Source: CAYJBH01 sp964370765 (GTDB lineage: Bacteria > Bacillota > Clostridia > Oscillospirales > Ruminococcaceae). From it: a stretch of 64,000 nucleotides of DNA. Below, piece by piece: positions 1 to 8,723 of this stretch. Made by a program: the position numbers and the translations under genes. The notes beneath the pieces were generated by a model. The model worked only from the letters and a program-made list of their open reading frames with translations, was not told the origin of the DNA and did no database searches. The first letter of the stretch is position 1, and every line of letters begins with the position of its first letter. The stretch is taken from the NCBI GenBank assembly GCA_964370765.1, contig CAYJKW010000002.1, forward strand, positions 14,907-78,906. The letters are read 5' to 3'.

Positions 1-107
1 GCTAATATAATATCATATAATGCCATAAATTACAAGCATTATGTAGCGCTAATCCTGACATAATATAATATAAATTTATACTTTATTAAAAAAATTACAA
101 ATAAGGC

Positions 108-134
108 TAAAGTTTTAATAATGTGTGACGATAT
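108..134 (+). promoter_or_regulatory. Sigma-28 type promoter of fliD
   Basis: TAAA at 108-111, a 15-base spacer, then GACGATAT at 127-134. This matches the flagellar sigma-28/SigD pattern TAAA-N15-GCCGATA(A/T) with one mismatch in the -10 element. It lies 61 bases before the fliD start and fits late flagellar gene control. Confidence 0.7.
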
Positions 135-195
135 AGTATTTAAGAGTTAATATAGATTTTATCAATTATTATATTTTGTTTTTCAGGAGGAAATT

Positions 196-2694
196 ATGTC
201 CGGGATATCATCAACCAGTTCTTACCTAAGTGCCAGCAGCAGTGGCATGGCCGGTCTTGTTTCGGGCATGGATACCACCACAATGGTGGAGGAGATGCTC
301 GCAGGGACAAAGGCAAAGATAGAAAAACAGGAAGCAAGCAAGGTTCAGCTTGAATATACACAACAGATGTATCGTGATACTGCTACTATGTTGCGTAGCT
401 TGCAGAGCCGGTTTTTCGACTATGCAAATCCAACCACCAACTTAATGTCTAAAACATTTTTCAACCAGTATACTCCATCACTTGATAGCATTATGTCTAA
501 CTATCTATCGGTAGAGGCCGGCTCCGACTACTCGGGAGACCAGCTTTCTGTTGATTACATCCGTCAACTTGCGACAAATACCGTTGTAACAAGTGCATCG
601 GACCTAACCGATGCTACTATATCAGGTGATGTGGATTTAAGTAAACTTACCGATAGTACAATGACTATAGGAATCGTTGGTGGTGCAAGCAAGGAGATTA
701 CGCTACGCGGAAACACCGCCGAACAGGTACGTGCAAACTTTGCATCTGATGTTGCATCGCTTGGTATCACTGTCGAGGAAGATGCAGACACAGGAAATAT
801 ATCCTTAAAGGCTGGCGAGGGTACCGAGATAGAGGTTGTATCCTCAAGCGGTATTGCCAGTAAAATGTCGGGACTTAATACAGGCAGAAAAGGCGAAAGT
901 TTAAGTGTAACCTTTGCCGAGAAACCAACCGAGGTTGATCTTACTTTAAATCTTGACGGCATCTCCAAAACAGTAAAGGTAAGCACATCCACATCCAGTG
1001 CCGACGAGCTTGCCGCCAGTCTAAATGATAGCATTAAATCTGTGTTTGGTAATGGTATTAATGTTACCGCAAGCGGTAACAAGATCAGCTTTGAAACAGT
1101 ACAGGCGAACGGTAGTCCGGATAAAAGTCGTCAGCTTACCATTAGTTCCTCTGATGGTATCGCTACCGATCTGCTTGGAATAACAAACGGACGTTCCACA
1201 AAAATTTCTACCGGAACAGCACTTTCGGATATTAACTTCTCGGCTGGACTATCAGCCGATTCCAGTGGTAACTATAACTTTTCTATCAACGGTGTCGACT
1301 TCTCCTTTACAGGCGAAAGCACGCTTGCTGATGTTATTGATACTGTTAATAACAGTGATGCCGGTGTTGAGATGTCCTACTCCACGCTTTCTGATCGTGT
1401 TACAATCGAGCGTGTCGACAGCGGCGCAGGCCTTGACATTGAGATGAGCGATACAGGCGGTAACCTACTTGCCAATCTATTCGGTACCGGTAGTGGCGTA
1501 TCAGCAACAATGTCCGCACCACTGGGTAGGGATGATTTAATAGCACCGGAAGGACAGGATTTGACAATATCCTTAGATTTAGGTTCGGAATTCCCGCCTA
1601 TCTCTATAAATCTTGCCGGTAAATCTATATCACAGGTAGTTGAACAGCTAGAACAACAGATACAGGAACACCAGGCGCCTCCTGAGGCTAATGTAAGCTA
1701 TGACCCCGATACCGGTCGCCTTGCAATAACCGGAATTACAAGCTATCCTGTTATAATAACCGGATCAAACGAGCAGGCATCACAAAAGCTTGCCGAGATG
1801 TTTGGAAGTAATACCGTAACAATGAATAGCACTCCCTCCACACTTGGTAATAAAGTTGAAGGCCAGAATGCGATACTATCTATAAACGGCGTAGAAACCG
1901 AGCGTAGTAGCAACGAATTTAAGGTGTCGGGATTACAGGTTGAGTTGAAGGAAACAAACTGGGACGGCATATCGGCAAAACCAGATGTTGCCGACATACA
2001 GGTAGACCAAGATACTGATGCAATCGTAGATGGTATACTTAGCTTTGTAGAAGAATACAACAAGGCTATAGAGGAGATGAATGGGCTTGTTACCGCAGAA
2101 TCTTCATATAGAGAGTATGCACCACTTACCGATGATCAGAAAAAAGAGATGACCGAAAGTGAGATAGAACTTTGGGAAGAAAAGGCACGCGAAGGCCTAC
2201 TGCGTAACGACGATATACTTACCGGTGTAATGCAGGACTTAAGGTCTACCCTATACCAAAAACCCGAAGGTGCCGAGTTTGCTCTTTACGAATTCGGTAT
2301 ATCTACTACCTCCGACTGGAAAGATGGCGGAAAACTACAGGTAGATGAAACATTATTGCGTGAGATGGTTTCAAAGCATTCCGATGAACTTGCCGACCTA
2401 TTTGCCGAGCCGGACACCGGCCTTGCATACCAACTAGAGGGAATTTTGGACGCTGCTACAAGCACAAGCAGTGCAAGCCCAGGTTCGATAGTTGCCAAGG
2501 CAGGCTACACCGGTATGGTAGAGAACAACTATAGCTTAGGTCGTGAACAGGCTAGTATTGAGGAATATATAGAACGCCTTGAGAGTAGCTATCAGATGGA
2601 ATATGACCGCTACTGGGCAGAGTTTAATGCAATGGAGCAGGTTATCGCTAACATGAACTCGCAGAGTTCTTGGCTTGCAAGTCAGTTTGCATAA
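196..2694 (+). CDS. fliD: Flagellar filament cap protein FliD (HAP2), enlarged
   Basis: Filament cap and hook-associated protein 2: it is exported through the flagellum and helps flagellin subunits fold at the growing tip. The N-terminal FliD domain (about residues 18-130, GLVSGMDTTTMVEEML) and the C-terminal coiled FliD domain (about 560-832) are clear. Between them sit about four tandem beta-rich modules resembling the flagellin hook IN motif (about 155-225, 237-335, 345-435 and 452-545), which makes 832 residues against the usual 450-600. The ATG at 196 follows AGGAGG at 185-190. fliS lies 22 bases downstream and a sigma-28 promoter upstream. Identification is firm; the module count is by eye. 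Confidence 0.95.
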   Translation: MSGISSTSSYLSASSSGMAGLVSGMDTTTMVEEMLAGTKAKIEKQEASKVQLEYTQQMYRDTATMLRSLQSRFFDYANPTTNLMSKTFFNQYTPSLDSIMSNYLSVEAGSDYSGDQLSVDYIRQLATNTVVTSASDLTDATISGDVDLSKLTDSTMTIGIVGGASKEITLRGNTAEQVRANFASDVASLGITVEEDADTGNISLKAGEGTEIEVVSSSGIASKMSGLNTGRKGESLSVTFAEKPTEVDLTLNLDGISKTVKVSTSTSSADELAASLNDSIKSVFGNGINVTASGNKISFETVQANGSPDKSRQLTISSSDGIATDLLGITNGRSTKISTGTALSDINFSAGLSADSSGNYNFSINGVDFSFTGESTLADVIDTVNNSDAGVEMSYSTLSDRVTIERVDSGAGLDIEMSDTGGNLLANLFGTGSGVSATMSAPLGRDDLIAPEGQDLTISLDLGSEFPPISINLAGKSISQVVEQLEQQIQEHQAPPEANVSYDPDTGRLAITGITSYPVIITGSNEQASQKLAEMFGSNTVTMNSTPSTLGNKVEGQNAILSINGVETERSSNEFKVSGLQVELKETNWDGISAKPDVADIQVDQDTDAIVDGILSFVEEYNKAIEEMNGLVTAESSYREYAPLTDDQKKEMTESEIELWEEKAREGLLRNDDILTGVMQDLRSTLYQKPEGAEFALYEFGISTTSDWKDGGKLQVDETLLREMVSKHSDELADLFAEPDTGLAYQLEGILDAATSTSSASPGSIVAKAGYTGMVENNYSLGREQASIEEYIERLESSYQMEYDRYWAEFNAMEQVIANMNSQSSWLASQFA

Positions 2695-2716
2695 TTAATC
2701 TACGGAGGGTTTTCTA

Positions 2717-3100
2717 ATGCCAATTAATCCATACAGTAACTACAGCGAACAGGCAATATTAACTATGACTCCCGGCGAGTTGCTTTTAAAGCTATTCGAC
2801 GAAACAGAAAAATGTTTAAACCTTGCTATACTTAATATTGAGGCAAAGGATACTGTAAAGGCCCATAATAACCTTATTAAGGCTCAACGTATTGTAAAAC
2901 ATCTGCAAGATACCTTAGTAAAGGATTATGACTTTTCTTCCGATTTAAATAAGCTGTATGATTTCATACTAACAAGGTTACAGCAGGCAAACATGAAGAA
3001 GGACACACAGCTAGTGTCTGAGGCATTGCCACTTGTAACCGAGCTAAGAGCAACATTCGCAGAGTGTGATCGCTTAACACGTAAAGCGGCATCAACATAA
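2717..3100 (+). CDS. fliS: Flagellin export chaperone FliS
   Basis: Cytoplasmic chaperone that binds the C-terminal helix of flagellin, stops premature polymerisation and delivers it to the export gate. At 127 residues it has normal family length, is all-helical and shows the usual start (NPYSNYSEQAILTMTPGELLLKLFDE). It begins 22 bases after fliD with a GGAGGG site at 2704-2709, so both are one transcript ending at the hairpin that follows. Its client flagellin is encoded about 22 kb away on the other strand. Confidence 0.95.
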   Translation: MPINPYSNYSEQAILTMTPGELLLKLFDETEKCLNLAILNIEAKDTVKAHNNLIKAQRIVKHLQDTLVKDYDFSSDLNKLYDFILTRLQQANMKKDTQLVSEALPLVTELRATFAECDRLTRKAAST

Positions 3101-3114
3101 TAGCTATTATCGCC

Positions 3115-3159
3115 CCCCCGCATTATCAGAACCATTCTCCTGATTATGTGGGGGTTTTT
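3115..3159 (+). terminator. Rho-independent terminator after fliS
   Basis: Arms at 3115-3129 and 3140-3154 pair over 15 positions with one G-U and one mismatch, followed by five Ts at 3155-3159. A textbook intrinsic terminator for fliD-fliS. Confidence 0.9.
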
Positions 3160-3172
3160 ATGCCCTATAAAT

Positions 3173-3203
3173 AAAGGCAATAGATTAAATATCTATTGCC
3201 TTT
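3173..3203. terminator. Bidirectional hairpin between convergent genes
   Basis: Perfect 13-bp arms at 3173-3185 and 3191-3203 around a 5-base loop, with A-rich and T-rich flanks. It sits just past the stop of the minus-strand thioesterase, so it most likely terminates that gene, and may back up the fliS terminator. Confidence 0.7.
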
Positions 3204-3218
3204 TAGTTAAATTATATT

Positions 3219-3953
3219 TTATTTGTATTCGAATGTTCCGAAAAACGAGCTTTTTTCACTACTATTGTTAAGACCATGAATAATGGTTTTCCTACCGTCT
3301 ATCGCCCTTTGGGTCGTAAAGCTATCATTAGGGCGAAGCTCTGATACAAAGTATAGCTCCATACGCTGTAGCCGGCTCATATCGGCCTCTTCCTCGGTTA
3401 GACTATCGTAGCAAAAGTCACCATATCGACCGTTGTTTACATGGCCAAGACCATCTATATAACTACGTTGAACCCTATGCACCTCTATGTCGGTGTATTC
3501 ATATTTGCCTTTAAAGGTGGGGCGAGCCTCTAACATCAAAATGTTTTGCGGCTCCATCAACTTAAATGGAAGTGTTTTCGCCCTATAAATTTTACGCTCT
3601 ATAAGATCAAGTATTGTTGAGTATGTCGCACAGTTAAAAACTACATCGCCGCCCTCATTTTTCACCTGTAATTCTCTACGATAGAATATACCCTTATTTT
3701 CTGAATACCAGGTGTTTACAAAAAGTGGCTTTTCCCCTTCTATCGGGTTTACCATCTCGACACTAAGTGATAGTAGCACCCACGATAGGTTATTGTTTAT
3801 CAATGTTGCAAAATCAACACCATAATCTTTAAGATGTAAGCCTGCTACAGTATTAACAACCGATTGTATTCCTGACGGCTTTAAAAACCCGTTAGTATCC
3901 AGCTGTGAAAACTCCGGTTCGTAGCGATAAACCTTATCCATTTCGTTATTCAT
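3219..3953 (-). CDS. Acyl-ACP thioesterase (FatA/FatB family)
   Basis: Hydrolyses acyl-acyl carrier protein to release free fatty acids from type II fatty acid synthesis in the cytoplasm. The 244 residues fit the bacterial family, which is two hotdog domains. The second shows the conserved signature SYIDGLGHVNNGRYGDF (about residues 169-185) with the D, H and N cluster expected for catalysis. It is a single-gene unit with its own promoter, divergent from the small membrane gene. Stand-alone members are common in gut Clostridia. Chain-length preference cannot be read from the sequence. Confidence 0.85.
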   Translation of the reverse strand: MNNEMDKVYRYEPEFSQLDTNGFLKPSGIQSVVNTVAGLHLKDYGVDFATLINNNLSWVLLSLSVEMVNPIEGEKPLFVNTWYSENKGIFYRRELQVKNEGGDVVFNCATYSTILDLIERKIYRAKTLPFKLMEPQNILMLEARPTFKGKYEYTDIEVHRVQRSYIDGLGHVNNGRYGDFCYDSLTEEEADMSRLQRMELYFVSELRPNDSFTTQRAIDGRKTIIHGLNNSSEKSSFFGTFEYK

Positions 3954-3991
3954 ATAGCCCCTGTTTACTGCAATAATGTTATTTCTCTTTT

Positions 3992-4020
3992 ATTATATCA
4001 AAGATTTAATAAAAACACAA
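3992..4020 (-). promoter_or_regulatory. Promoter of the acyl-ACP thioesterase
   Basis: On the minus strand, TTGTGT (4015-4020), a 17-base spacer and a perfect TATAAT (3992-3997), about 40 bases before the start. Confidence 0.65.
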
Positions 4021-4037
4021 ATATATTATTGCACGGT

Positions 4038-4067
4038 TTGACATCTGTCTGTTATATGTGATATATT
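4038..4067 (+). promoter_or_regulatory. Promoter of the small DUF4190-like gene
   Basis: Perfect TTGACA at 4038-4043, an 18-base spacer and TATATT at 4062-4067, about 28 bases before the ATG. Divergent from the thioesterase promoter. Confidence 0.6.
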
Positions 4068-4095
4068 ATAGCTAAATAAATTTAAGAGGTGTATT

Positions 4096-4362
4096 ATGGC
4101 AGTGGCAGCATTAGTTTGTGGCATTTTAGGAATTTTAGGGTCAATTATCTCAATCCCAATTATCTCAATGTTTACAATTGTATTCTCTATTATCGGTATT
4201 GTTCTGGGGGTTAATGCACGAAAAAACCCTACACAGCATAGGGGTATGGCTACCGCTGGTATGGTGTTGGGTATAATTGGCACAGTTATAACTGTAATAG
4301 GTTTTTTATTGGTAGCACTTTTTGTTGGTGCCGTAGGTGGTTTAGCCTCTTTAGCTTTTTAG
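4096..4362 (+). CDS. Small DUF4190-like membrane protein
   Basis: An 88-residue integral membrane protein of unknown role. Two long hydrophobic segments (about 3-38 and 52-86) flank a short basic turn, ARKNPTQHRGMA, and each segment begins with a G-rich repeat (AALVCGILGILG; ATAGMVLGIIGTV). This internal duplication and spacing are typical of DUF4190. The ATG has an AAGAGGT site at 4084-4090. It is transcribed alone between its own promoter and terminator. No function should be inferred from the domain name. Confidence 0.7.
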   Translation: MAVAALVCGILGILGSIISIPIISMFTIVFSIIGIVLGVNARKNPTQHRGMATAGMVLGIIGTVITVIGFLLVALFVGAVGGLASLAF

Positions 4363-4378
4363 CTTAATTTAAATAGGA

Positions 4379-4419
4379 TTAGCCGATAAAGGGTTTAAAC
4401 TTTATCGGCTAATTTTTTT
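4379..4419 (+). terminator. Intrinsic terminator after the DUF4190-like gene
   Basis: Perfect 13-bp arms at 4379-4391 and 4400-4412 with an 8-base loop, followed by seven Ts at 4413-4419. Confidence 0.9.
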
Positions 4420-4420
4420 A

Positions 4421-5587
4421 TTATCTACTGCTATATGGGGGTAAAAGAGGCTCGGGGTTAACTGCGTCGCCGCCCTGCACAATCTCAAAATGCAGGTGTG
4501 ATCCAAAGGAATTGCCTGTGTTTCCGACGTAGGCTATTATCTGCCCCTGTGAAACGGTGGCCCCGTTTGATACCGCAAGAGAATTGCAGTGTCCATACAA
4601 CGTGACCATTCCGCCACCATGGTCTATCATCAAATAATTACCATAACCGCTGCCACTATATATAGCCCTTACTACTGTACCACTATTAGATGCCACAATA
4701 GGTTTGCCATGAATACTCTCCTGTACGTCCCATTCTGTTGCGATATCTATACCAATATGGTCATCCCATATACCATTTAAAAGTCTCATGCCGAATTGGC
4801 TTGATATTCTTGGGTAGCCCGGCACAGGCCAAGCCCAGTCTCCACCTACATATTCGCCGGTCGAGTTTGCACCGGTTTCTGCCCTTGCAGCCTCATACTC
4901 TGCCTTAGCTGCTTCATATTCTGCCATTATTCTATCATTTTCTATGCTTGCCGCCTCGGACTCGGCATTTAGGGAATCAAGGCTTTCATCCGCTAGCTGT
5001 AATGCCGAGCCATAGTCTGACTTAGCCTGTTCAAGCTGATGTTGTTTTTCCTCTAAATCTAGTAGCTGTGCCTGTAACGCCTCCTCCTGCACCTCTAAAT
5101 CTTTCCGCTGATTATTTAGCTCAACTATAAGCTCGTTGTCGGCCTTTGCCACCCTTTGAACCGAGTCTGCAGCCGTTAAAAAATCTGAAAAACTTGTTGC
5201 ACTTAAAAGGATTGAAAGTGTTCCGGTATTACGCGTAATATACATCGCCCTTAACCGTTCCCCCAACAGCACCTCACTGGTTGCTATGTCAAGCATCTTT
5301 ATATCTATCTGCTGTTGTTTTGCTGATATTGCCGTGCGTTGCTCGGTAATGTCAATAAGTAGCAACTCTATCTGTTCCTCGGTTATCGCCAGCTGTTGTG
5401 CCGCATTTTGTTTCTTTTCTTCTTGTAGTTCTATATTATCCTCTATCTGATCCTGCTGCACTTTCGAATCCTCTAACTCGGCTGCAAGCTCGTCCAGCCG
5501 TGCTGTGCTAACTGCAAAAGCCGGCAGTAGCATAGCGGCAAACACAGCTACTATAAGCGCCAAACTTATAAAAGCTTTTTTAAACAT
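4421..5587 (-). CDS. EnvC-like murein hydrolase activator / M23 endopeptidase
   Basis: Secreted peptidoglycan-acting protein of 388 residues. A signal peptide ends in PAFAVST (about 1-27). A long coiled coil (about 28-235) follows, rich in Glu and Gln as in EnvC and PcsB, then a C-terminal LytM/M23 domain (about 255-385). The zinc and catalytic residues are complete: H277 and D281 in HxGxD, H333 in YGH, H364 and H366 in HLHFE, so it can be an active metallo-endopeptidase. It is the last gene after blaI and the M56-M23 sensor (31-base gap), so it may be the output of that system. That coupling is inferred from position only. Confidence 0.85.
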   Translation of the reverse strand: MFKKAFISLALIVAVFAAMLLPAFAVSTARLDELAAELEDSKVQQDQIEDNIELQEEKKQNAAQQLAITEEQIELLLIDITEQRTAISAKQQQIDIKMLDIATSEVLLGERLRAMYITRNTGTLSILLSATSFSDFLTAADSVQRVAKADNELIVELNNQRKDLEVQEEALQAQLLDLEEKQHQLEQAKSDYGSALQLADESLDSLNAESEAASIENDRIMAEYEAAKAEYEAARAETGANSTGEYVGGDWAWPVPGYPRISSQFGMRLLNGIWDDHIGIDIATEWDVQESIHGKPIVASNSGTVVRAIYSGSGYGNYLMIDHGGGMVTLYGHCNSLAVSNGATVSQGQIIAYVGNTGNSFGSHLHFEIVQGGDAVNPEPLLPPYSSR

Positions 5588-5618
5588 AATAATTTTACCT
5601 TCTAGTTAATAACATGTC

Positions 5619-7088
5619 TTACACGCTATCATTCAACTGTTGATAACTATAATTGATCGCCTGCTCTACCTGTGGGGGGTTGTACAACGCATAGAAAGGA
5701 TATTCCAAAGCACTATCTCCTCCGGATGCCGAAATATCTATATTTTCCAAATCATTCCTAACCTCAAAGTGTAGCTGAGATCCGGCGGAGTTACCGGTAC
5801 TACCTACCTCGGCCACGATTTCGCCCTGTTCTACCACCTGTCCCTGCTCTACCATTATGTCATCACAGTGCGCATAAAGGCTAAATATCTTATTGTCATG
5901 TTCAATTACAAGATATTTACCGTAGCCGCTAAGCGGTTCCTTTTGCACCTCAATTACAGTACCCGCTGCAGATGCATAAATTTCACTACCTTTTTCTGCA
6001 GTCATATCTAAGCCCCAGTACTCAATATAGCCATTAGATAGATTATAGCTTCTTGAAACTTTAAAGTCGCTAAGCGGAAGCATATATTTAGAATCCTGCA
6101 ACAATTCACCTTTATCAAGCTGTGCCATAGGCTGTGTAAACACTGTGTTGACAACCGGAGGTGACGTTATAATATTAACAGGGTGTGTAATCTTGCTAAA
6201 GCTGACTAACAGGAAAAGAACCGGCACTAAAAGTAATAATAAATTTATTATCACCCCTACCTTGCGATGGTTTAGTATATTTATTATGCGCCTTTCGGGA
6301 TTGCCTACCGAAAACAGGGGCGAGAACACAAGACGCCTATCAGTAGCAAAGCGCAAAAGCGATTCAGCATATCCGACCTTTTGTATGTTTTCTTTTTTCG
6401 CAACAGCCCTTTCGTCACAAGCCATCTCCATATCGTTATTCATAAAATGATATGCTATCCATGCAAAAGGATTAAACCAATGTATCATGGTTATAGCAAA
6501 GAAAACAGGTTTTGTTAGATGGTCAAAACGGTTAATGTGTGCCTGCTCGTGCAACACAATATTATTAAAGTCTTCTTGAGAAATATTACTTGGTAGATAT
6601 ATTTTAGGGTTAATTACACCAAGCACAAAGGGGGTCTTAATATCATCACAGCGATAGATACGCCCCTTTTCCTTTATGGCAAAGCGTACACCTATCTTAA
6701 TAATTATATAGGAAGCAACCATATAGATAAAAAGCACTATAACACCTGCAAGCCAGATATTTACAAAAACTTCAGTCACATTTTGGGCTTGCGGCAATGC
6801 TTCGGTAATACTAGGAATTGCAGCACCAATATCAGGAATCGCAACACCGGCAGATATATCGGGTACCGTTAATGTTCCCTGTGTGACACCTCCCTGTACC
6901 GTTATGGCCGGAAGTATAGGTAGTTCAGCACTGAAAGGTATTGCAAAACGCATAAACACGACAACCCACATCAGATAGGAAAGTTGTCTTGGAGCCTTTC
7001 GTAAAAGTATCCTTGCTATAAGTACAACAAAGGCGGCAACAGTTCCGGAAATTGTAAGATCTATAAACAGGTCGAATAGATTACTCAT
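5619..7088 (-). CDS. BlaR1-type M56 membrane peptidase fused to a degenerate M23 domain
   Basis: Membrane zinc protease of the BlaR1/MecR1 type that would sense wall stress and relieve BlaI repression. Membrane segments lie near residues 10-28, 38-56, 110-130 and 279-297. The M56 motif is HEQAH (180-184) with the downstream acidic motif DMEMACDERAV (219-229). Instead of a penicillin-binding sensor, the extracellular part is a LytM/M23 domain (about 345-450). D361, H407 and H440 are kept, but the first zinc His is Tyr357 and the first His of HxH is Gln438, so it probably binds wall material rather than cutting it. It starts 2 bases after blaI. The sensing role is inferred. Confidence 0.85.
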   Translation of the reverse strand: MSNLFDLFIDLTISGTVAAFVVLIARILLRKAPRQLSYLMWVVVFMRFAIPFSAELPILPAITVQGGVTQGTLTVPDISAGVAIPDIGAAIPSITEALPQAQNVTEVFVNIWLAGVIVLFIYMVASYIIIKIGVRFAIKEKGRIYRCDDIKTPFVLGVINPKIYLPSNISQEDFNNIVLHEQAHINRFDHLTKPVFFAITMIHWFNPFAWIAYHFMNNDMEMACDERAVAKKENIQKVGYAESLLRFATDRRLVFSPLFSVGNPERRIINILNHRKVGVIINLLLLLVPVLFLLVSFSKITHPVNIITSPPVVNTVFTQPMAQLDKGELLQDSKYMLPLSDFKVSRSYNLSNGYIEYWGLDMTAEKGSEIYASAAGTVIEVQKEPLSGYGKYLVIEHDNKIFSLYAHCDDIMVEQGQVVEQGEIVAEVGSTGNSAGSQLHFEVRNDLENIDISASGGDSALEYPFYALYNPPQVEQAINYSYQQLNDSV

Positions 7089-7090
7089 AC

Positions 7091-7453
7091 TCAGCTCTCC
7101 TTATGCTGTTCTATAATAGCCTTTAGCAACTGTGCCTCCTGATCAGTAATCTTTTGCCCACCCATAAATGCTGTAAGAAAGTTGGGTAACGATCCCCCAA
7201 AATTCTGCTCTACCGCATCCCTACTTCGATAATTTTCCATCTCCTGCCTTGATATTACGGCCGTAACTATCGACTCGTTATTTTCCACTACGCCCTTTTG
7301 GCATAACTTTTTAAGCATAGTAAACGTCGTGGATTTTTTCCAGCCAAACATCTGCTGGCAAACCTCCACTAATTGTTTTGATTTTAACGGTTCATTATCG
7401 TAAATAAGCTGCAAAAAGCGATATTCTGTATTACTTAGTTTTAAGTCTATCAT
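7091..7453 (-). CDS. blaI: BlaI/MecI family transcriptional repressor
   Basis: Winged-helix repressor of 120 residues, normal for BlaI/MecI/CopY proteins (LSNTEYRFLQLIYDNEPLKSKQLVEVCQQMFGWKKSTTFTMLKKLCQKGVVE). It should bind its own promoter as a dimer and be cleaved or released when the M56 partner is activated. Two identical-architecture dyads flank its start (7445-7460 and 7475-7490), which supports autoregulation of the three-gene operon. The actual inducer is unknown; no beta-lactamase gene is near. Confidence 0.9.
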   Translation of the reverse strand: MIDLKLSNTEYRFLQLIYDNEPLKSKQLVEVCQQMFGWKKSTTFTMLKKLCQKGVVENNESIVTAVISRQEMENYRSRDAVEQNFGGSLPNFLTAFMGGQKITDQEAQLLKAIIEQHKES

Positions 7454-7460
7454 TGTAGAC
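7445..7460. promoter_or_regulatory. Probable BlaI operator 1 (over the start codon)
   Basis: Dyad GTCTA-N6-TAGAC covering the blaI ATG. It has the same arms and spacing as the upstream dyad, 30 bases away centre to centre, about three helical turns. Confidence 0.65.
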
Positions 7461-7473
7461 CTCCTTTTCCCTT

Positions 7474-7502
7474 AGTCTATAACAATAGACCACAATTGTC
7501 AA
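7474..7502 (-). promoter_or_regulatory. blaI promoter with operator 2 over its -10
   Basis: On the minus strand a perfect TTGACA (7497-7502), 17 bases, then TAGACT (7474-7479). The second GTCTA-N6-TAGAC dyad (7475-7490) covers the -10 box and part of the spacer, which is a classic repressor position. Confidence 0.75.
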
Positions 7503-7524
7503 GCCCTTTTTAGCAATTATTTTC

Positions 7525-7553
7525 TTGAAAAAAAGGCTAAACTATGTTATTGT
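7525..7553 (+). promoter_or_regulatory. Possible promoter of rfbC
   Basis: TTGAAA at 7525-7530, 17 bases, TATTGT at 7548-7553, about 30 bases before the ATG. The -10 is only a fair match. Confidence 0.45.
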
Positions 7554-7584
7554 ATAACAGAAAGATGTTTTATAAGGGTGGTAT

Positions 7585-8148
7585 ATGTCCAACTTTACCT
7601 TCACAACCACAGCGCTAAAAGATGCAATAATAATTACACCGAAAAAATTTGGTGATGAGCGTGGTTTTTTTATGGAGACCTATCGTAAAAATGTATTCGC
7701 ACAGGGTGGGATTTCTGCAGAATTTGTACAGGACAACTGCTCCAGAAGTGTAAAAGGTGTACTGCGGGGGCTACATTTTCAAAAACTAAAGCCACAGGGT
7801 AAACTTGTGCGTGCATCTATCGGAACGGTTTTAGACGTAGCTGTTGATTTAAGGCCAAACAGCCCCACATTTGGACAAAGCCTGTCCGTGTTACTTAGCG
7901 CGGAAGAGGGGACTATGTTCTATGTGCCGGAAGGATTTGCACACGGATTTTGTGTCTTGTCCGATATAGCGGAGTTTTCCTACAAATGCACAAACTTATA
8001 TGATCCATCCGACGAGGGGGGCATTATATATAATGATCCAACATTTAGTATAGACTGGCAGCTAAGCGGCGACCCATCGCTATCGCCAAAAGATAAAGTA
8101 TTACCAACATTTAAGGAGCAAGATTTCAGCTTCTATGACCATCTGTAA
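7585..8148 (+). CDS. rfbC: dTDP-4-dehydrorhamnose 3,5-epimerase
   Basis: Cupin epimerase that converts dTDP-4-keto-6-deoxy-glucose to dTDP-4-keto-L-rhamnose in the rhamnose pathway (RmlC). Its 187 residues fit the family. Signature segments are DERGFFMETYRKNVF, QDNCSRSVKGVLRGLHFQ (with the catalytic His in GLHFQ), VLDVAVDLRPNSPTFGQ and FYVPEGFAHGF. It has an AGGGTGG site before ATG 7585. The rfbA, rfbB and rfbD partners are not in the window, so it works with genes elsewhere. It probably heads a loose operon with the next two genes. Confidence 0.92.
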   Translation: MSNFTFTTTALKDAIIITPKKFGDERGFFMETYRKNVFAQGGISAEFVQDNCSRSVKGVLRGLHFQKLKPQGKLVRASIGTVLDVAVDLRPNSPTFGQSLSVLLSAEEGTMFYVPEGFAHGFCVLSDIAEFSYKCTNLYDPSDEGGIIYNDPTFSIDWQLSGDPSLSPKDKVLPTFKEQDFSFYDHL

Positions 8149-8162
8149 AAGGAGAACTATTT

Positions 8163-8717
8163 ATGGCAACTATATTGACAATAGATAAGGCAAGAGAGAT
8201 TTTCAAAAAACATAATGATGAGCCTTTCCATACACAGCATAGCGAAACAGTAGGCAAGGTAATGGGATATTTTGCCAACGAGAATGCAGAGGATGTTGAG
8301 TATTGGACGGCGATTGGCATACTACATGACGTGGATTTCGGTAGATACCCAACCGAGCACTGCAAAAAATGTTTTGAGCTTTTAGAGGCAGAAGGAATAG
8401 AGGTGAGCGCAATACGATCAATAGCCAGTCACGCTTATGGCATATGCTCCGACATAGAGCCGGTAAGTCAGATGGAAAAGATATTGTTTGCAGTAGATGA
8501 ACTTACAGGCCTTATAGGTGCTGCAGCCCTTATGCGACCATCTAAAAGTGTATCGGATATGGATTTAAAATCGGTAAAGAAAAAATTTAAAACAAAAGCC
8601 TTTGCCGCAGGTTGTGATAGGGACACAATACAAAAAGGAGCCGATAATCTTGGCTGGCAGCTTGACGAACTGTTGCTAAAAACCCTTGACGCCATGAAAG
8701 CAACCGAGAACAGGTAG
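8163..8717 (+). CDS. HD-domain metal-dependent hydrolase
   Basis: Cytoplasmic 184-residue protein of the HD phosphohydrolase superfamily. Metal ligands are visible at HSETV (H26), the HD pair H55-D56 in GILHDVDFGRYP, and SIASHAYG. This resembles the short stand-alone HDIG proteins found across Firmicutes whose substrates are mostly unknown; a nucleotide or phosphate ester is likely. It starts 14 bases after rfbC with a GGAG site and ends 6 bases before the acetyltransferase, so it is probably co-transcribed with both. No specific substrate can be assigned. Confidence 0.8.
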   Translation: MATILTIDKAREIFKKHNDEPFHTQHSETVGKVMGYFANENAEDVEYWTAIGILHDVDFGRYPTEHCKKCFELLEAEGIEVSAIRSIASHAYGICSDIEPVSQMEKILFAVDELTGLIGAAALMRPSKSVSDMDLKSVKKKFKTKAFAAGCDRDTIQKGADNLGWQLDELLLKTLDAMKATENR

Positions 8718-8723
8718 GTTTTT

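Noticed and set aside
564..1082. Long minus-strand open frame opposite fliD
   Set aside because: It mirrors the codons of fliD, has no ribosome site and no recognisable protein pattern.
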